This document shows positions 1 through 6,313 of a stretch of DNA of 11,247 bases, one piece after another. Source of the stretch: CAZAQB01 sp964487155. GTDB taxonomy: Bacteria > Pseudomonadota > Gammaproteobacteria > Nitrococcales > Nitrococcaceae. The number at the start of each line of letters is the position of its first letter. Positions within the stretch are counted from its first letter, which is position 1. Below the pieces are notes generated by a model, which saw nothing but the letters and a program-made list of their open reading frames with translations, was not told the origin of the DNA and did not search any database. Location: the NCBI GenBank assembly GCA_964487155.1, contig CAZAQB010000109.1, positions 1 to 11,247 of the forward strand, in the 5' to 3' direction. The position numbers and the translations under genes are program-made.

Positions 1-250
1 TGCGCACCTCCTCGATGGGGTGACCGGTGAGGCTGATGGCATCCCGGGCGTCGCGGCTGACCACCCTGCCGAGGATGTTGAGCTGCACGTCGCCGGCGGT
101 CTGGTCGGTGTGCGGGATGCGTACCTCCTGGCCGGTTGTGGTGGACAGGAAGGGCTCCAGCACGCCCGGGTCGTTGGGATCGGCGAGGGCAGTGGGTGCC
201 CCCAGCAGCAGGCCGGCGGCGGCCAGTGCGGCGCAGTGGTGCTTGCTCAT
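1..250 (-). CDS. Unrecognised exported protein, N-terminal part (runs off left edge)
   Basis: On the minus strand an ATG at 250-248 opens a frame that stays open to the window edge, giving 83 residues with no stop. The start MSKHHCAALAAAGLLLGAPT, continuing into ALADP, looks like a Sec signal peptide: a weakly basic n-region, an Ala/Leu h-region and an ALA cleavage site near residue 23. The Cys at residue 6 is not in a lipobox, so a lipoprotein is unlikely. The mature part begins DPNDPGVLEPFLSTTTGQEV and contains RIPHTDQTAGDVQLNILGRV. I do not recognise the family. Upstream of the start is AAGGGGGGGG, a run of eight G that includes a plausible ribosome-binding site. It lies downstream of the tRNA on the same strand, with a 268-base gap, and I see no clear promoter of its own. 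The coding call is supported by the signal peptide and third-position GC; function is unknown. Confidence 0.7.
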   Translation of the reverse strand, partial: MSKHHCAALAAAGLLLGAPTALADPNDPGVLEPFLSTTTGQEVRIPHTDQTAGDVQLNILGRVVSRDARDAISLTGHPIEEVR

Positions 251-373
251 GGGTTCCCCCCCCTTGTTGCTGATCGGGAATCGCCTGGTTGACCGCGGCC
301 GTCGTGGCAGCACGGCATCGGGCGGCGCGCCGTACCCGCGGGCGCGGTGCGGCGCCAGTAAAGGTTGGATCCT

Positions 374-389
374 GCCGGAGGGGTCCGGC
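374..389 (-). other. Short hairpin in the gap between tRNA-Leu and the exported-protein gene
   Basis: GCCGGA and TCCGGC form a perfect 6-bp stem around a GGGG (plus strand) loop. It lies about 130 bases downstream of the tRNA 3' end on the minus strand. No T-run follows, so it is not a textbook intrinsic terminator. It is the only structure I can point to in the 268-base gap 251-518. I see no convincing promoter or small gene there. Confidence 0.25.
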
Positions 390-518
390 GTGACGGGAGT
401 ACCGCAAATCCGGGCACTAATACCGTCCGGGCGGAGCAGGCGTCTACCGGGATCGGCGGGCCCAACCGGGGCCGCGCGGGACGGCTGGTGGCTCTGGGAT
501 CAGAACGCGGAGAGAGGT

Positions 519-605
<87 letters not shown>

Positions 606-641
606 AAGCAGCGAACCGCGGCAGGCCGCGGCAGGGCGCAA

Positions 642-670
642 ACTCTACTTCGGGCCACGGGGGCTGTCAA
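642..670 (-). promoter_or_regulatory. Promoter of tRNA-Leu (sigma70 type)
   Basis: Read on the minus strand there is a perfect -35 TTGACA (670-665), a 17-base spacer and a -10 TAGAGT (647-642). This places transcription start roughly 28 to 30 bases before the mature tRNA 5' end. The stretch just after the -10 is TTGCGCCC, a GC-rich discriminator of the kind found at stringently controlled stable-RNA promoters. Regulation by ppGpp is inferred, not shown. Confidence 0.8.
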
Positions 671-708
671 CGGCGCCGCGCGGCGGGCTGATTATGCCTC
701 GGCAGTCG

Positions 709-736
709 TTCCCAAGGCCGCCAACATTGCTACCCT
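709..736 (+). promoter_or_regulatory. Weak candidate promoter of rnr
   Basis: TTCCCA (709-714), a 16-base spacer and TACCCT (731-736) preceded by TGC resemble a poor -35 with an extended -10. It would give a leader of about 20-25 bases before the rnr ATG. The match is modest. I list it because no better plus-strand promoter is visible in 606-765. Confidence 0.25.
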
Positions 737-765
737 GATGGGCTTGACAACCAGACGGAGCCTCA

Positions 766-3108
766 ATGGCACAGGACGACAGCAATAGCCGCGACGACCC
801 CCACGCCGAGCGGGAGCAGCGCAAGTATGATCGCCCGGTCCCCAGCCGGGAGTTCATCCTGCAGCGCCTCGCCGAGCTCGGCCGGCCCCAGAATCGCCGC
901 GAGCTGGAGGACCTGTTCGATCTCCAGGGAGACCCGGAACTCCAGGAGGGCCTGCGCCGGCGGCTGCGGGCCATGGAACGGGACGGCCAGCTGGTGCGCA
1001 ACCGCCGCAACGGCTACGTCATCGTCGATCAGGAGGACCTGATCCGCGGCCGGGTGCGGGCCGGGCGCGACGGCAGCGGGGTGCTGAAGCCGGATACCCC
1101 CGGCGAGGACATCCTGCTCTCGCCGAAGGCCATGCGCTCCCTGCTGCACGGCGACCGGGCGGTGGTGCAGATCACCGACGTGGACGCCCAGGGCCATCCC
1201 CGGGGGGAGCTGGTGGAGGTGCTGGAACGGGCCAACCCTCGGGTGGCGGGCCGCTATTTCGAGGAGAGCGGCATCGGCTTCGTGGTGCCGGACAACCGCC
1301 GCCTCCACCAGGACGTCATCATCCCCACCGAGGACCGGGGCGGCGCGCGCCACGGCCAGCTGGTGATGGCCGAGGTGGTGAGCCCGCCCTCGCCCCGGCG
1401 CCAGGCCATTGGCCGCGTCGTCGAGGTGCTCGGCGACCACATCGAGGCCGGCAGCGAGATCGAGGTGGCAGCGCGGGTCCACGGCATTCCAGTGGACTGG
1501 CCGGATGCGGTGGAGGCCGAGACCGCCGGCCTGGGGGAGAGCGTGGCCGAGGAGGCCAAGCAGGGCCGCACCGACCTGCGCGACCTGCCCCTGGTGACCA
1601 TCGACGGCGCGGATGCCCGGGACTTCGACGACGCCCTTTACTGCGAGCCAGTGCCCCGGGGCTGGAAGCTGCTGGTGGCCATCGCTGACGTCTCCCACTA
1701 CGTGTGCCCCGGCAGCGCCCTGGACCGGGAAGCCCAGGATCGGGGTACCTCGGTGTACTTCCCCCGCTCGGTGGTGCCGATGCTGCCGGAGGTGCTCTCC
1801 AACGGGCTGTGCTCGCTGAACCCCAAGGTGGACCGCCTGTGCATGGTCTGCGAGATGCAGATCGGCAAGGACGGCAAACTGCTGCGCTCGCGCTTCTACC
1901 GCGCCGTGATGCGCTCCAAGGCGCGCCTCACCTACGACGACGTGGCAGCCATCCAGGTCCACCGTGATCCGGCCGCGCGCCGGCGCCACCGCGGGCTGCT
2001 CAAGCACATCGACCACCTGTTCGGGGTGTACCGGGCCCTGCGCAAGGACCGGGTTGGCCGTGGCGCCATCGACTTCGACACCACCGAGACCGAGATCCAG
2101 TTCGACGATCAGGGCCAGATTGCCGCCATCACCCCCCGGGAGCGCACCGAGGCCCACCGGCTGGTGGAGGAGTGCATGGTGAAGGCCAACGTGGCGACCG
2201 CCCGCTTCCTGCGCCGCCACAAGATTCCGGCCCTGTACCGGGTCCACGAGCGCCCGGAGCTGGAGCGCCTGAATCGCCTGCGCGACTTCCTGGCCACCGC
2301 CGGGCTGCGCCTGGAAGGCGGCGACGAGCCCAGCGCCAAGGACTACGCCCGGCTCATGGAGCGGGTGCGCGACCGCCCCGACCGCCACCTCATCGAGACC
2401 GTCATGCTGCGCTCCATGATGGCCGCCGAATACCGGCCCGACAACGCCGGCCACTTCGGCCTGGCCCTGGACGCCTACGCCCATTTCACCTCGCCCATCC
2501 GCCGCTACCCCGACCTGGTGGTGCACCGGGCCATCGGTCATGTGCTCGACAAGCGTCCGGCGGAGGACTTCCTCTACACCCACGACCGCCTGGTGACCCT
2601 GGGCGAGCACTGCTCCATGACCGAGCGCCGGGCCGACGAGGCGGCTCGGGACGCGACCATGACCCTCAAGTGCCGCTACATGTCCGGCTTCCTGGGAGAG
2701 GAGTTCACCGGCGTGATCAGCGGCGTCACCTCATTCGGCCTGTTCATCGAGCTGGACGGGCTGTACGTGGACGGACTGGTCCACGTCACCAACCTGGAGC
2801 ACGACTTCTTCCACTTCGACCCGGTGGGCCACCGCCTGGTGGGAGAGCGCACCGGCAAGACCTACCGGCTCACCGACCGGGTGCGGGTGAAAGTGGCCCG
2901 GGTGGATATCGACGAGCGCAAGCTGGACTTCCAGATGGTCGCCCACCCGCTGGACGCCGAGGGCAACCCCATCCCCGAGCACCTGGAGCCCGGCCGCCGG
3001 CGCCGGGGCAGCGGACCCGGCAAGGGCGGGGCCCGCAAGGCAGCCAAGACCGCCAAGCCGGCCGGGCCCCGGACCGGCGGCCGGGGCGGGCGCCGGCGGC
3101 GGGGCTGA
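766..3108 (+). CDS. rnr: Ribonuclease R, 3'-5' exoribonuclease
   Basis: A 780-residue RNase II/RNB-family enzyme that degrades RNA, including structured RNA, processively from the 3' end to 5' nucleoside monophosphates in the cytoplasm. Domains in order: a winged-helix region (about 28-87), two cold-shock/OB domains (about 93-245), the RNB catalytic domain (about 265-600), an S1 domain (about 645-728) and a basic Gly/Arg/Lys-rich tail (about 743-780). The metal-binding motif is intact: D280, D286, D288 and D289 in TIDGADARDFDDA match E. coli D272, D278, D280 and D281. The family signature HFTSPIRRYPDLV is at 573-585. The length is close to the E. coli enzyme (about 813). The ATG has GGAG five bases upstream. 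rlmB follows after one base, so the two are surely co-transcribed. Nothing key is missing; RNase II is less likely because of the N-terminal helix domain and the basic tail. Confidence 0.97.
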   Translation: MAQDDSNSRDDPHAEREQRKYDRPVPSREFILQRLAELGRPQNRRELEDLFDLQGDPELQEGLRRRLRAMERDGQLVRNRRNGYVIVDQEDLIRGRVRAGRDGSGVLKPDTPGEDILLSPKAMRSLLHGDRAVVQITDVDAQGHPRGELVEVLERANPRVAGRYFEESGIGFVVPDNRRLHQDVIIPTEDRGGARHGQLVMAEVVSPPSPRRQAIGRVVEVLGDHIEAGSEIEVAARVHGIPVDWPDAVEAETAGLGESVAEEAKQGRTDLRDLPLVTIDGADARDFDDALYCEPVPRGWKLLVAIADVSHYVCPGSALDREAQDRGTSVYFPRSVVPMLPEVLSNGLCSLNPKVDRLCMVCEMQIGKDGKLLRSRFYRAVMRSKARLTYDDVAAIQVHRDPAARRRHRGLLKHIDHLFGVYRALRKDRVGRGAIDFDTTETEIQFDDQGQIAAITPRERTEAHRLVEECMVKANVATARFLRRHKIPALYRVHERPELERLNRLRDFLATAGLRLEGGDEPSAKDYARLMERVRDRPDRHLIETVMLRSMMAAEYRPDNAGHFGLALDAYAHFTSPIRRYPDLVVHRAIGHVLDKRPAEDFLYTHDRLVTLGEHCSMTERRADEAARDATMTLKCRYMSGFLGEEFTGVISGVTSFGLFIELDGLYVDGLVHVTNLEHDFFHFDPVGHRLVGERTGKTYRLTDRVRVKVARVDIDERKLDFQMVAHPLDAEGNPIPEHLEPGRRRRGSGPGKGGARKAAKTAKPAGPRTGGRGGRRRRG

Positions 3109-3109
3109 G

Positions 3110-3853
3110 GTGGCGGAGCTGCTGTTCGGAGTGCACCCGGTGCGGGCCGCGGTGCGCTACGACCCGGGCCGGGTCGAGGAGGCCTGGCTGGAGCGGGGCC
3201 GCCGCGACGCCCGCCTGACCCGCCTGCGCCAGCAGCTCCAGGGCCTGGACATCCCGCTCCATGACGTCGGCCGCCGGGAGCTGGACACGCTCACCGAGGG
3301 GGCGGTCCACCAGGGCGTGGCGGCGCGCTATGCCGGCCTGCCGCCGCGCGACGACGACGACCTCGACGCCCTGCTAGCCGGCCTGGACGCCGAGCCGCTG
3401 CTGCTGGTGCTGGACCAGATCCAGGATCCTCACAACCTGGGCGCCTGCCTGCGCACCGCCGACGCCGCCGGGGTTCATGGCGTGGTGGCGCCCAGGGACC
3501 GCGCGGCGGGCCTGACGCCGGCGGTGTTCAAGGTGGCGTCCGGGGCCGCCCAGAGCGTGCCGTTCTTCCAGGTCACCAACCTGGCCCGGAGCCTCCAGCG
3601 GCTGCGCGAGCGGGGCGTCTGGACCGTGGGCGCCGCGGCGGACGCCGCCACCGTGCACCACGCCGCCGACCTCACCGGCCCCCTGGCCCTGGTGGTGGGT
3701 GCCGAGGACACCGGCCTGCGCCGCCTCACCCGGGAGCGCTGCGACCTGCTGGTGGCGCTGCCCATGCACGGCCAGGTGGAGAGCCTGAACGTGTCCGTGG
3801 CCGCCGGCGTGCTGGTCTACGAGGCCCTGCGCCAGCGCCGCGGCTCGCGCTGA
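3110..3853 (+). CDS. rlmB: 23S rRNA (guanosine-2'-O-)-methyltransferase RlmB
   Basis: A 247-residue SPOUT (SpoU/TrmH) methyltransferase that uses SAM to methylate the 2'-OH of the guanosine equivalent to E. coli G2251 in the P-loop region of 23S rRNA. The N-terminal part (1 to about 75) is the L30e-like RNA-binding domain. The catalytic part holds the three SpoU motifs: DPHNLGACLRTADAAG with N109 and R115, VVGAEDTGLRRL around 195-206, and LPMHGQVESLNVSVA ending near 231 with N227. These build the trefoil-knot SAM site. The start is GTG at 3110, one base after the rnr stop (3106-3108), with a G-rich stretch in the end of rnr as a poor ribosome-binding site, so coupling to rnr is likely. The rnr-rlmB pairing is common in gammaproteobacteria, which supports RlmB over other SpoU members such as TrmH. 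Confidence 0.95.
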   Translation: MAELLFGVHPVRAAVRYDPGRVEEAWLERGRRDARLTRLRQQLQGLDIPLHDVGRRELDTLTEGAVHQGVAARYAGLPPRDDDDLDALLAGLDAEPLLLVLDQIQDPHNLGACLRTADAAGVHGVVAPRDRAAGLTPAVFKVASGAAQSVPFFQVTNLARSLQRLRERGVWTVGAAADAATVHHAADLTGPLALVVGAEDTGLRRLTRERCDLLVALPMHGQVESLNVSVAAGVLVYEALRQRRGSR

Positions 3854-3870
3854 GCCGCCGCGCTCGGCTC
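3840..3870 (+). other. Two competing hairpins at the rlmB stop codon
   Basis: GCGGCTC (3840-3846) can pair perfectly with GAGCCGC (3852-3858) across a 5-base loop that includes the first base of the TGA stop. The same GAGCCG (3852-3857) can instead pair with CGGCTC (3865-3870) across 7 bases. The two stems exclude each other. No T-run follows, so a classical intrinsic terminator is not supported. The structure could act in Rho-dependent ending or mRNA 3' stability. Confidence 0.35.
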
Positions 3871-3878
3871 CGGGAGTG

Positions 3879-4061
3879 AGCCGCAGATGGACGCAGATAA
3901 ACGCGGATCCTGTTCTTGAGTGGCTGGCGGCCAGTGAGGTCTCCCGTGCTGGATTGGGCTGGGTTTCGACCGCTGAATTGCAAGGGGGACAGGGCGGCTG
4001 CACTTACCGCCTCCAAAAATTCCCCCATTCAATCCGCGTTCATCCGCGTTCATCTGCGGCT
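3879..4061. repeat. Inverted-repeat element 1 (183 bp, 30-bp ends)
   Basis: The left end 3879-3908 (starting AGCCGCAGATGGACG) and the right end 4032-4061 (ending TTCATCTGCGGCT) are inverted copies matching at 27 of 30 positions. Each end is built from a 10-base unit close to GATGAACGCG, repeated about two and a half times. The interior (3909-4031) has no credible gene; short frames here are translations of the repeat. Flanks carry GGAGTG at 3873-3878 and again at 4070-4075, but the right copy is 8 bases outside the end, so a target-site duplication is not clear. Ends of this kind are scattered through many bacterial genomes. The element sits between rlmB and the rpsF promoter, with its right end 37 bases from the -35. 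Confidence 0.85.
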
Positions 4062-4098
4062 GAATCAAAGGAGTGCCCGGAACGTCAGCGCGCCGCGA

Positions 4099-4127
4099 TT
4101 GCCGCCGCCACCGGCCTCGGTTATAGT
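4099..4127 (+). promoter_or_regulatory. Promoter of the rpsF operon (sigma70 type)
   Basis: The -35 TTGCCG (4099-4104), a spacer of exactly 17 bases and the -10 TATAGT (4122-4127) match sigma70 consensus at 4/6 and 5/6. Start of transcription would fall near 4134, giving a leader of about 97 bases before the rpsF ATG. The bases after the -10 (GCCGCGC) are GC-rich, as at growth-rate or stringently controlled promoters. It is the best plus-strand promoter in the window. Confidence 0.7.
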
Positions 4128-4133
4128 GCCGCG

Positions 4134-4231
4134 CTCGCCGACGCCCGCACCGGGCGGCGGCCAAACTCCTTGCCTCCCGCGTTGCGGGCGGCTCGCCCGG
4201 CCTGGGACCGGGCCATCCACAGGGAGCCACA
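4134..4231 (+). promoter_or_regulatory. Structured 5' leader of rpsF, candidate S6:S18 autoregulatory site
   Basis: The predicted leader holds three perfect small hairpins: GCCCG/CGGGC (4143-4155), CCCGC/GCGGG with a GTT loop (4177-4187), and GCCCGG/CCGGGC around a 7-base loop (4195-4213). The last ends 7 bases before the AGGGAG ribosome-binding site (4221-4226). In several bacteria the S6:S18 complex binds a hairpin with a CCG motif in the rpsF leader and represses its own operon. The position and folding here fit that idea. I cannot confirm the specific motif by eye, and hairpins are easily formed in such GC-rich DNA. Confidence 0.35.
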
Positions 4232-4705
4232 ATGCGACATTACGAAGTAGTCTTTCTGGTCCACCCCGACCAGAGCGATCAGGTGCCCGCCATGATCGAG
4301 CGCTACCGCGCTCACCTGGAGGGCAACGCCGGCCACGTCCACCGCCTGGAGGACTGGGGCCGCCGCCAGCTGGCCTACCCGATCAAGAAGCTCATCAAGG
4401 CCCACTACGTGATGATGAACGTGGAGTGCCGGCCGGAGGACATGGACGAGCTGGTATCCATGTTCCGGTTCAACGACGCGGTCATCCGGCACATGGTCAT
4501 GAGCCGCCCGGGCGCCGACACCGAACCTTCCCCCATGGCCAAGGGCCAGGACGAGCGGGAGCGCCGGGATGACCGGGACGACGGCCCGCGGGGCGATCGC
4601 CGGGACGACCGGGATGACCGGGACGACCGGGATGATCGGCGCGACCGGGCGCCGCGGCGCAGCGCCCGGTCCGAGACCGAGCGCGAGGAGCAGGCCGACG
4701 GCTGA
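4232..4705 (+). CDS. rpsF: 30S ribosomal protein S6, with a long charged tail
   Basis: S6 binds 16S rRNA together with S18 in the platform of the small subunit. Residues 1 to about 95 are the canonical fold: MRHYEVVFLVHPDQSDQV at the start, then GRRQLAYPIKKLIKAHYV and later FRFNDAVIRHMVM. The protein has 157 residues, longer than E. coli S6 (135 before modification). The excess is a low-complexity Arg/Asp tail (about 103-157) with RDDRDD at 112-117, four RDD units at 124-135, and the end EREEQADG. The E. coli tail also is charged and ends in Glu that RimK extends; this one does not end in Glu-Glu. The start ATG has AGGGAG five bases upstream. It leads the operon rpsF-priB-rpsR-DUF2232-rplI. 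Confidence 0.97.
   Translation: MRHYEVVFLVHPDQSDQVPAMIERYRAHLEGNAGHVHRLEDWGRRQLAYPIKKLIKAHYVMMNVECRPEDMDELVSMFRFNDAVIRHMVMSRPGADTEPSPMAKGQDERERRDDRDDGPRGDRRDDRDDRDDRDDRRDRAPRRSARSETEREEQADG
4601..4636 (+). repeat. Tandem 9-bp repeat encoding Arg-Asp-Asp in rpsF
   Basis: Four head-to-tail copies of CGGGAYGAY encode RDD x4. Two further copies lie upstream at 4565-4582, separated by 18 bases. The units differ only in synonymous third positions of the Asp codons, so the array probably grew by slippage or unequal exchange and stays in frame because the unit is 9 bases. Confidence 0.85.
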
Positions 4706-4721
4706 GCCGCCGCTCGGCGCC

Positions 4722-5054
4722 GTGGAGCCCCTCGGGGACAACCGCGTCGCCCTGGGTGGGCGCGTGCTCGGAGCGCCCCGCCATCGCCGGTCGCCGGCGG
4801 GCATCCCCATCCTGCAGTTCGTTCTGGAGCATGCCTCCGAGCAGGCCGAGGCCGGGGCGTCCCGGCCGGTGGCCCTGAGAATAGCGGTGCGGGCCAGCGG
4901 CGAGTGCGCCGCGGCCGCCTCTGGCCTTGGGGCCGGCGAGCCGGTGCGGGTGCTGGGCTATCTGGCCCGATCCCGGCAGGGCGAACGGCTGCTACTGATC
5001 AGTGCCCGCCGCATCGAGCGGCTGGCGGATACCAGTGAATTACCAGGAGACTGA
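4722..5054 (+). CDS. priB: Primosomal replication protein N (PriB)
   Basis: A 110-residue single OB-fold protein that helps restart stalled forks by bridging PriA and DnaT and binding ssDNA. The sequence follows E. coli PriB along its length: NRVALGGRVLGAP aligns with NRLVLSGTVCRAP, SPAGIPILQFVLEH with SPSGIPHCQFVLEH, and the end with a VQGF-like strand (VRVLGYLARS). The frame is open upstream inside rpsF, but only GTG at 4722 gives the expected N-terminus, 16 bases after the rpsF stop. There is no good ribosome-binding site there, so coupling to rpsF is likely. Its place between rpsF and rpsR is the standard priB position. The middle is diverged and Ala-rich, so automatic annotation could call it an ssDNA-binding or hypothetical protein. 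Confidence 0.9.
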   Translation: MEPLGDNRVALGGRVLGAPRHRRSPAGIPILQFVLEHASEQAEAGASRPVALRIAVRASGECAAAASGLGAGEPVRVLGYLARSRQGERLLLISARRIERLADTSELPGD

Positions 5055-5057
5055 CCG

Positions 5058-5282
5058 ATGGCGCGTTTCTTCCGCCGCAGGAAGTACTGCCGGTTCACCG
5101 CCGAGGGCGTGACCGAGATCGATTACAAGGATATCGCCACGCTGAAGCAGTACGTGACCGAGACCGGCAAGATCGTTCCAAGCCGGATCACCGGCACCCG
5201 GGCCAAGTACCAGCGCCAGCTGTCCGCCGCCATCAAGCGGGCGCGCTACCTGGCACTTCTGCCCTACACCGACCGGCACTAA
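5058..5282 (+). CDS. rpsR: 30S ribosomal protein S18
   Basis: A 74-residue basic protein almost identical to E. coli S18: it opens MARFFRRRKYCRFTAEGV and ends RARYLALLPYTDRH, lacking only the last Gln of the E. coli form. It forms the S6:S18 heterodimer in the 30S platform. The conserved block SGKIVPSRITGTRAKYQRQL is present with Thr for the first Ser. The start has AGGAG (5045-5049) 8 bases upstream, lying inside the end of priB, whose stop is 3 bases before the ATG. Confidence 0.98.
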   Translation: MARFFRRRKYCRFTAEGVTEIDYKDIATLKQYVTETGKIVPSRITGTRAKYQRQLSAAIKRARYLALLPYTDRH

Positions 5283-5301
5283 GCGCCGGCGCCCTCCGGG
5301 C

Positions 5302-6195
5302 ATGCGCGGCCTCGCGGCGCTGATCATGCGCGGCCGCCTGCCGGCGGCCGGCGTGCTGGGGCTCACCACCCTGGTGCCGTTCCTGGGCTGGCTCGGCACC
5401 GCGGCCCTGGCGCTGGTCACGCTGCGCCGCGGACCGGCGGAGGGGCTGCTGGTAGCGGGGCTGGGAGCGGCCCTGGCCGCCGCGCTGATGAGTGCGGCGC
5501 TGGGCACGCCGGGGCCGTTGCTGGTGCTGGTGACGCAGTTCTGGCTGCCGGCACTGGCGCTGGCCATGGTGCTGCGCTGGACAGTGTCCCTGGGGCGGAC
5601 CCTGGAGGCCGCCTCGCTGGCGAGCGGGCTGCTGGTGGTGGCCACCCATCTGGTGCTGGAGACTCCGGCGGAGTTCTGGAGCGGCGTGCTGATGGCGGCA
5701 ATGGAGTCATTGTACGGCCAGCCGCCGGGGCCGGAACTGCAGGCCGTGATCGAAGGCTCCGTGGCGCCGGCCATGACCGGCCTCTGGGCGATGAACCTGC
5801 TGCTGGTGGCCCTGGCCAGCCTGCTGCTGGCGCGATGGTGGCAGGGGCTGCTGTATAATCCTGGCGGCTTCGGGGAGGAGTTCCGCGCCCTGCGGCTGTC
5901 CCCCTGGCTGGCCGGACTGAATCTGGCGGTGGCCTTCGGCTCGCTGGCGGTGCCCCTGGGGATGCTGCCGGATCTGACCGCCGCCATGGGTGCCGTGTTT
6001 GCGATGCAGGCCCTGGCCGTGGCCCACTGGCTGGCTCACCGCCGGCGCCTGAGCCGCGTCTGGCTGGTGGCCATCTACCTGCTGGCGCCGTTTCTGCTGC
6101 GGCTGCTGGCCCTGGTGGGTATGGTGGATGTCTTCCTGGATCTGCGGCGCCGGATGGACGCGGCCTCCAATGACGGCGGCAACGGATCGGCGTGA
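5302..6195 (+). CDS. DUF2232 (YybS-like) multi-pass inner-membrane protein
   Basis: A 297-residue hydrophobic protein with about seven or eight likely membrane spans, roughly at 13-41, 45-68, 71-91, 103-120, 155-177, 201-222, 225-246 and 251-278. A short soluble stretch (121-152, ETPAEFWSGV to QAVIEG) lies between the fourth and fifth. The C-terminal VGMVDVFLDLRRR resembles the conserved G..D..LD.R.R ending of DUF2232 proteins, which often sit between rpsR and rplI in gammaproteobacteria. Their function is not established. The ATG at 5302 comes 19 bases after the rpsR stop with only a weak GG-rich ribosome-binding site. The family call rests on position, topology and the C-terminal motif. The charged tail ends in Asn/Gly residues. 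Confidence 0.8.
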   Translation: MRGLAALIMRGRLPAAGVLGLTTLVPFLGWLGTAALALVTLRRGPAEGLLVAGLGAALAAALMSAALGTPGPLLVLVTQFWLPALALAMVLRWTVSLGRTLEAASLASGLLVVATHLVLETPAEFWSGVLMAAMESLYGQPPGPELQAVIEGSVAPAMTGLWAMNLLLVALASLLLARWWQGLLYNPGGFGEEFRALRLSPWLAGLNLAVAFGSLAVPLGMLPDLTAAMGAVFAMQALAVAHWLAHRRRLSRVWLVAIYLLAPFLLRLLALVGMVDVFLDLRRRMDAASNDGGNGSA

Positions 6196-6199
6196 CACT

Positions 6200-6244
6200 T
6201 GGCGCGCGGCGCCACGAGAGTAGTGCAAGCGAGTGCCGCGGCAC
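6200..6244 (+). other. Hairpin and palindrome in the rplI upstream gap
   Basis: The 118-base gap before rplI has TGGCGC/GCGCCA with a GCG loop (6200-6214), starting 4 bases after the DUF2232 stop, and a perfect 12-base palindrome GTGCCGCGGCAC (6233-6244). Neither is followed by a T-run. They may affect transcript processing or L9 expression, or be chance in GC-rich DNA. I see no promoter in this gap. Confidence 0.3.
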
Positions 6245-6313
6245 GGCGGCAGCGGGGCCGGGAGCGCCAGGCGGGCGGTTCCGGCAGGTCCCTGGCAACG
6301 GGTTGGATTGGTT

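Noticed and set aside
744..749. TTGACA just upstream of rnr
   Set aside because: It is 16 bases from the ATG and any -10 would fall inside the gene; no TATAAT-like hexamer is found at the right distance.
763..2610. A 615-codon open frame antisense to rnr
   Set aside because: It lies wholly opposite the clearly real rnr. High-GC coding DNA often leaves the opposite strand free of stops, and its translation is low-complexity His/Ala/Gly/Val with no family features.
3726..4572. Short open frames over element 1 with peptides such as FICVHLR and MNADERG
   Set aside because: These are translations of the repeat ends. The same peptide pieces recur wherever this repeat lies and do not show a gene.
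4569..4721. Upstream extension of priB from an ATG inside rpsF
   Set aside because: The added residues are out-of-frame reading of the RDD repeats. PriB similarity begins just after GTG 4722.
5854..5859. Perfect TATAAT inside the DUF2232 gene
   Set aside because: No -35-like sequence lies 16 to 18 bases upstream, it codes for Leu-Tyr-Asn in frame, and rplI is over 450 bases away.
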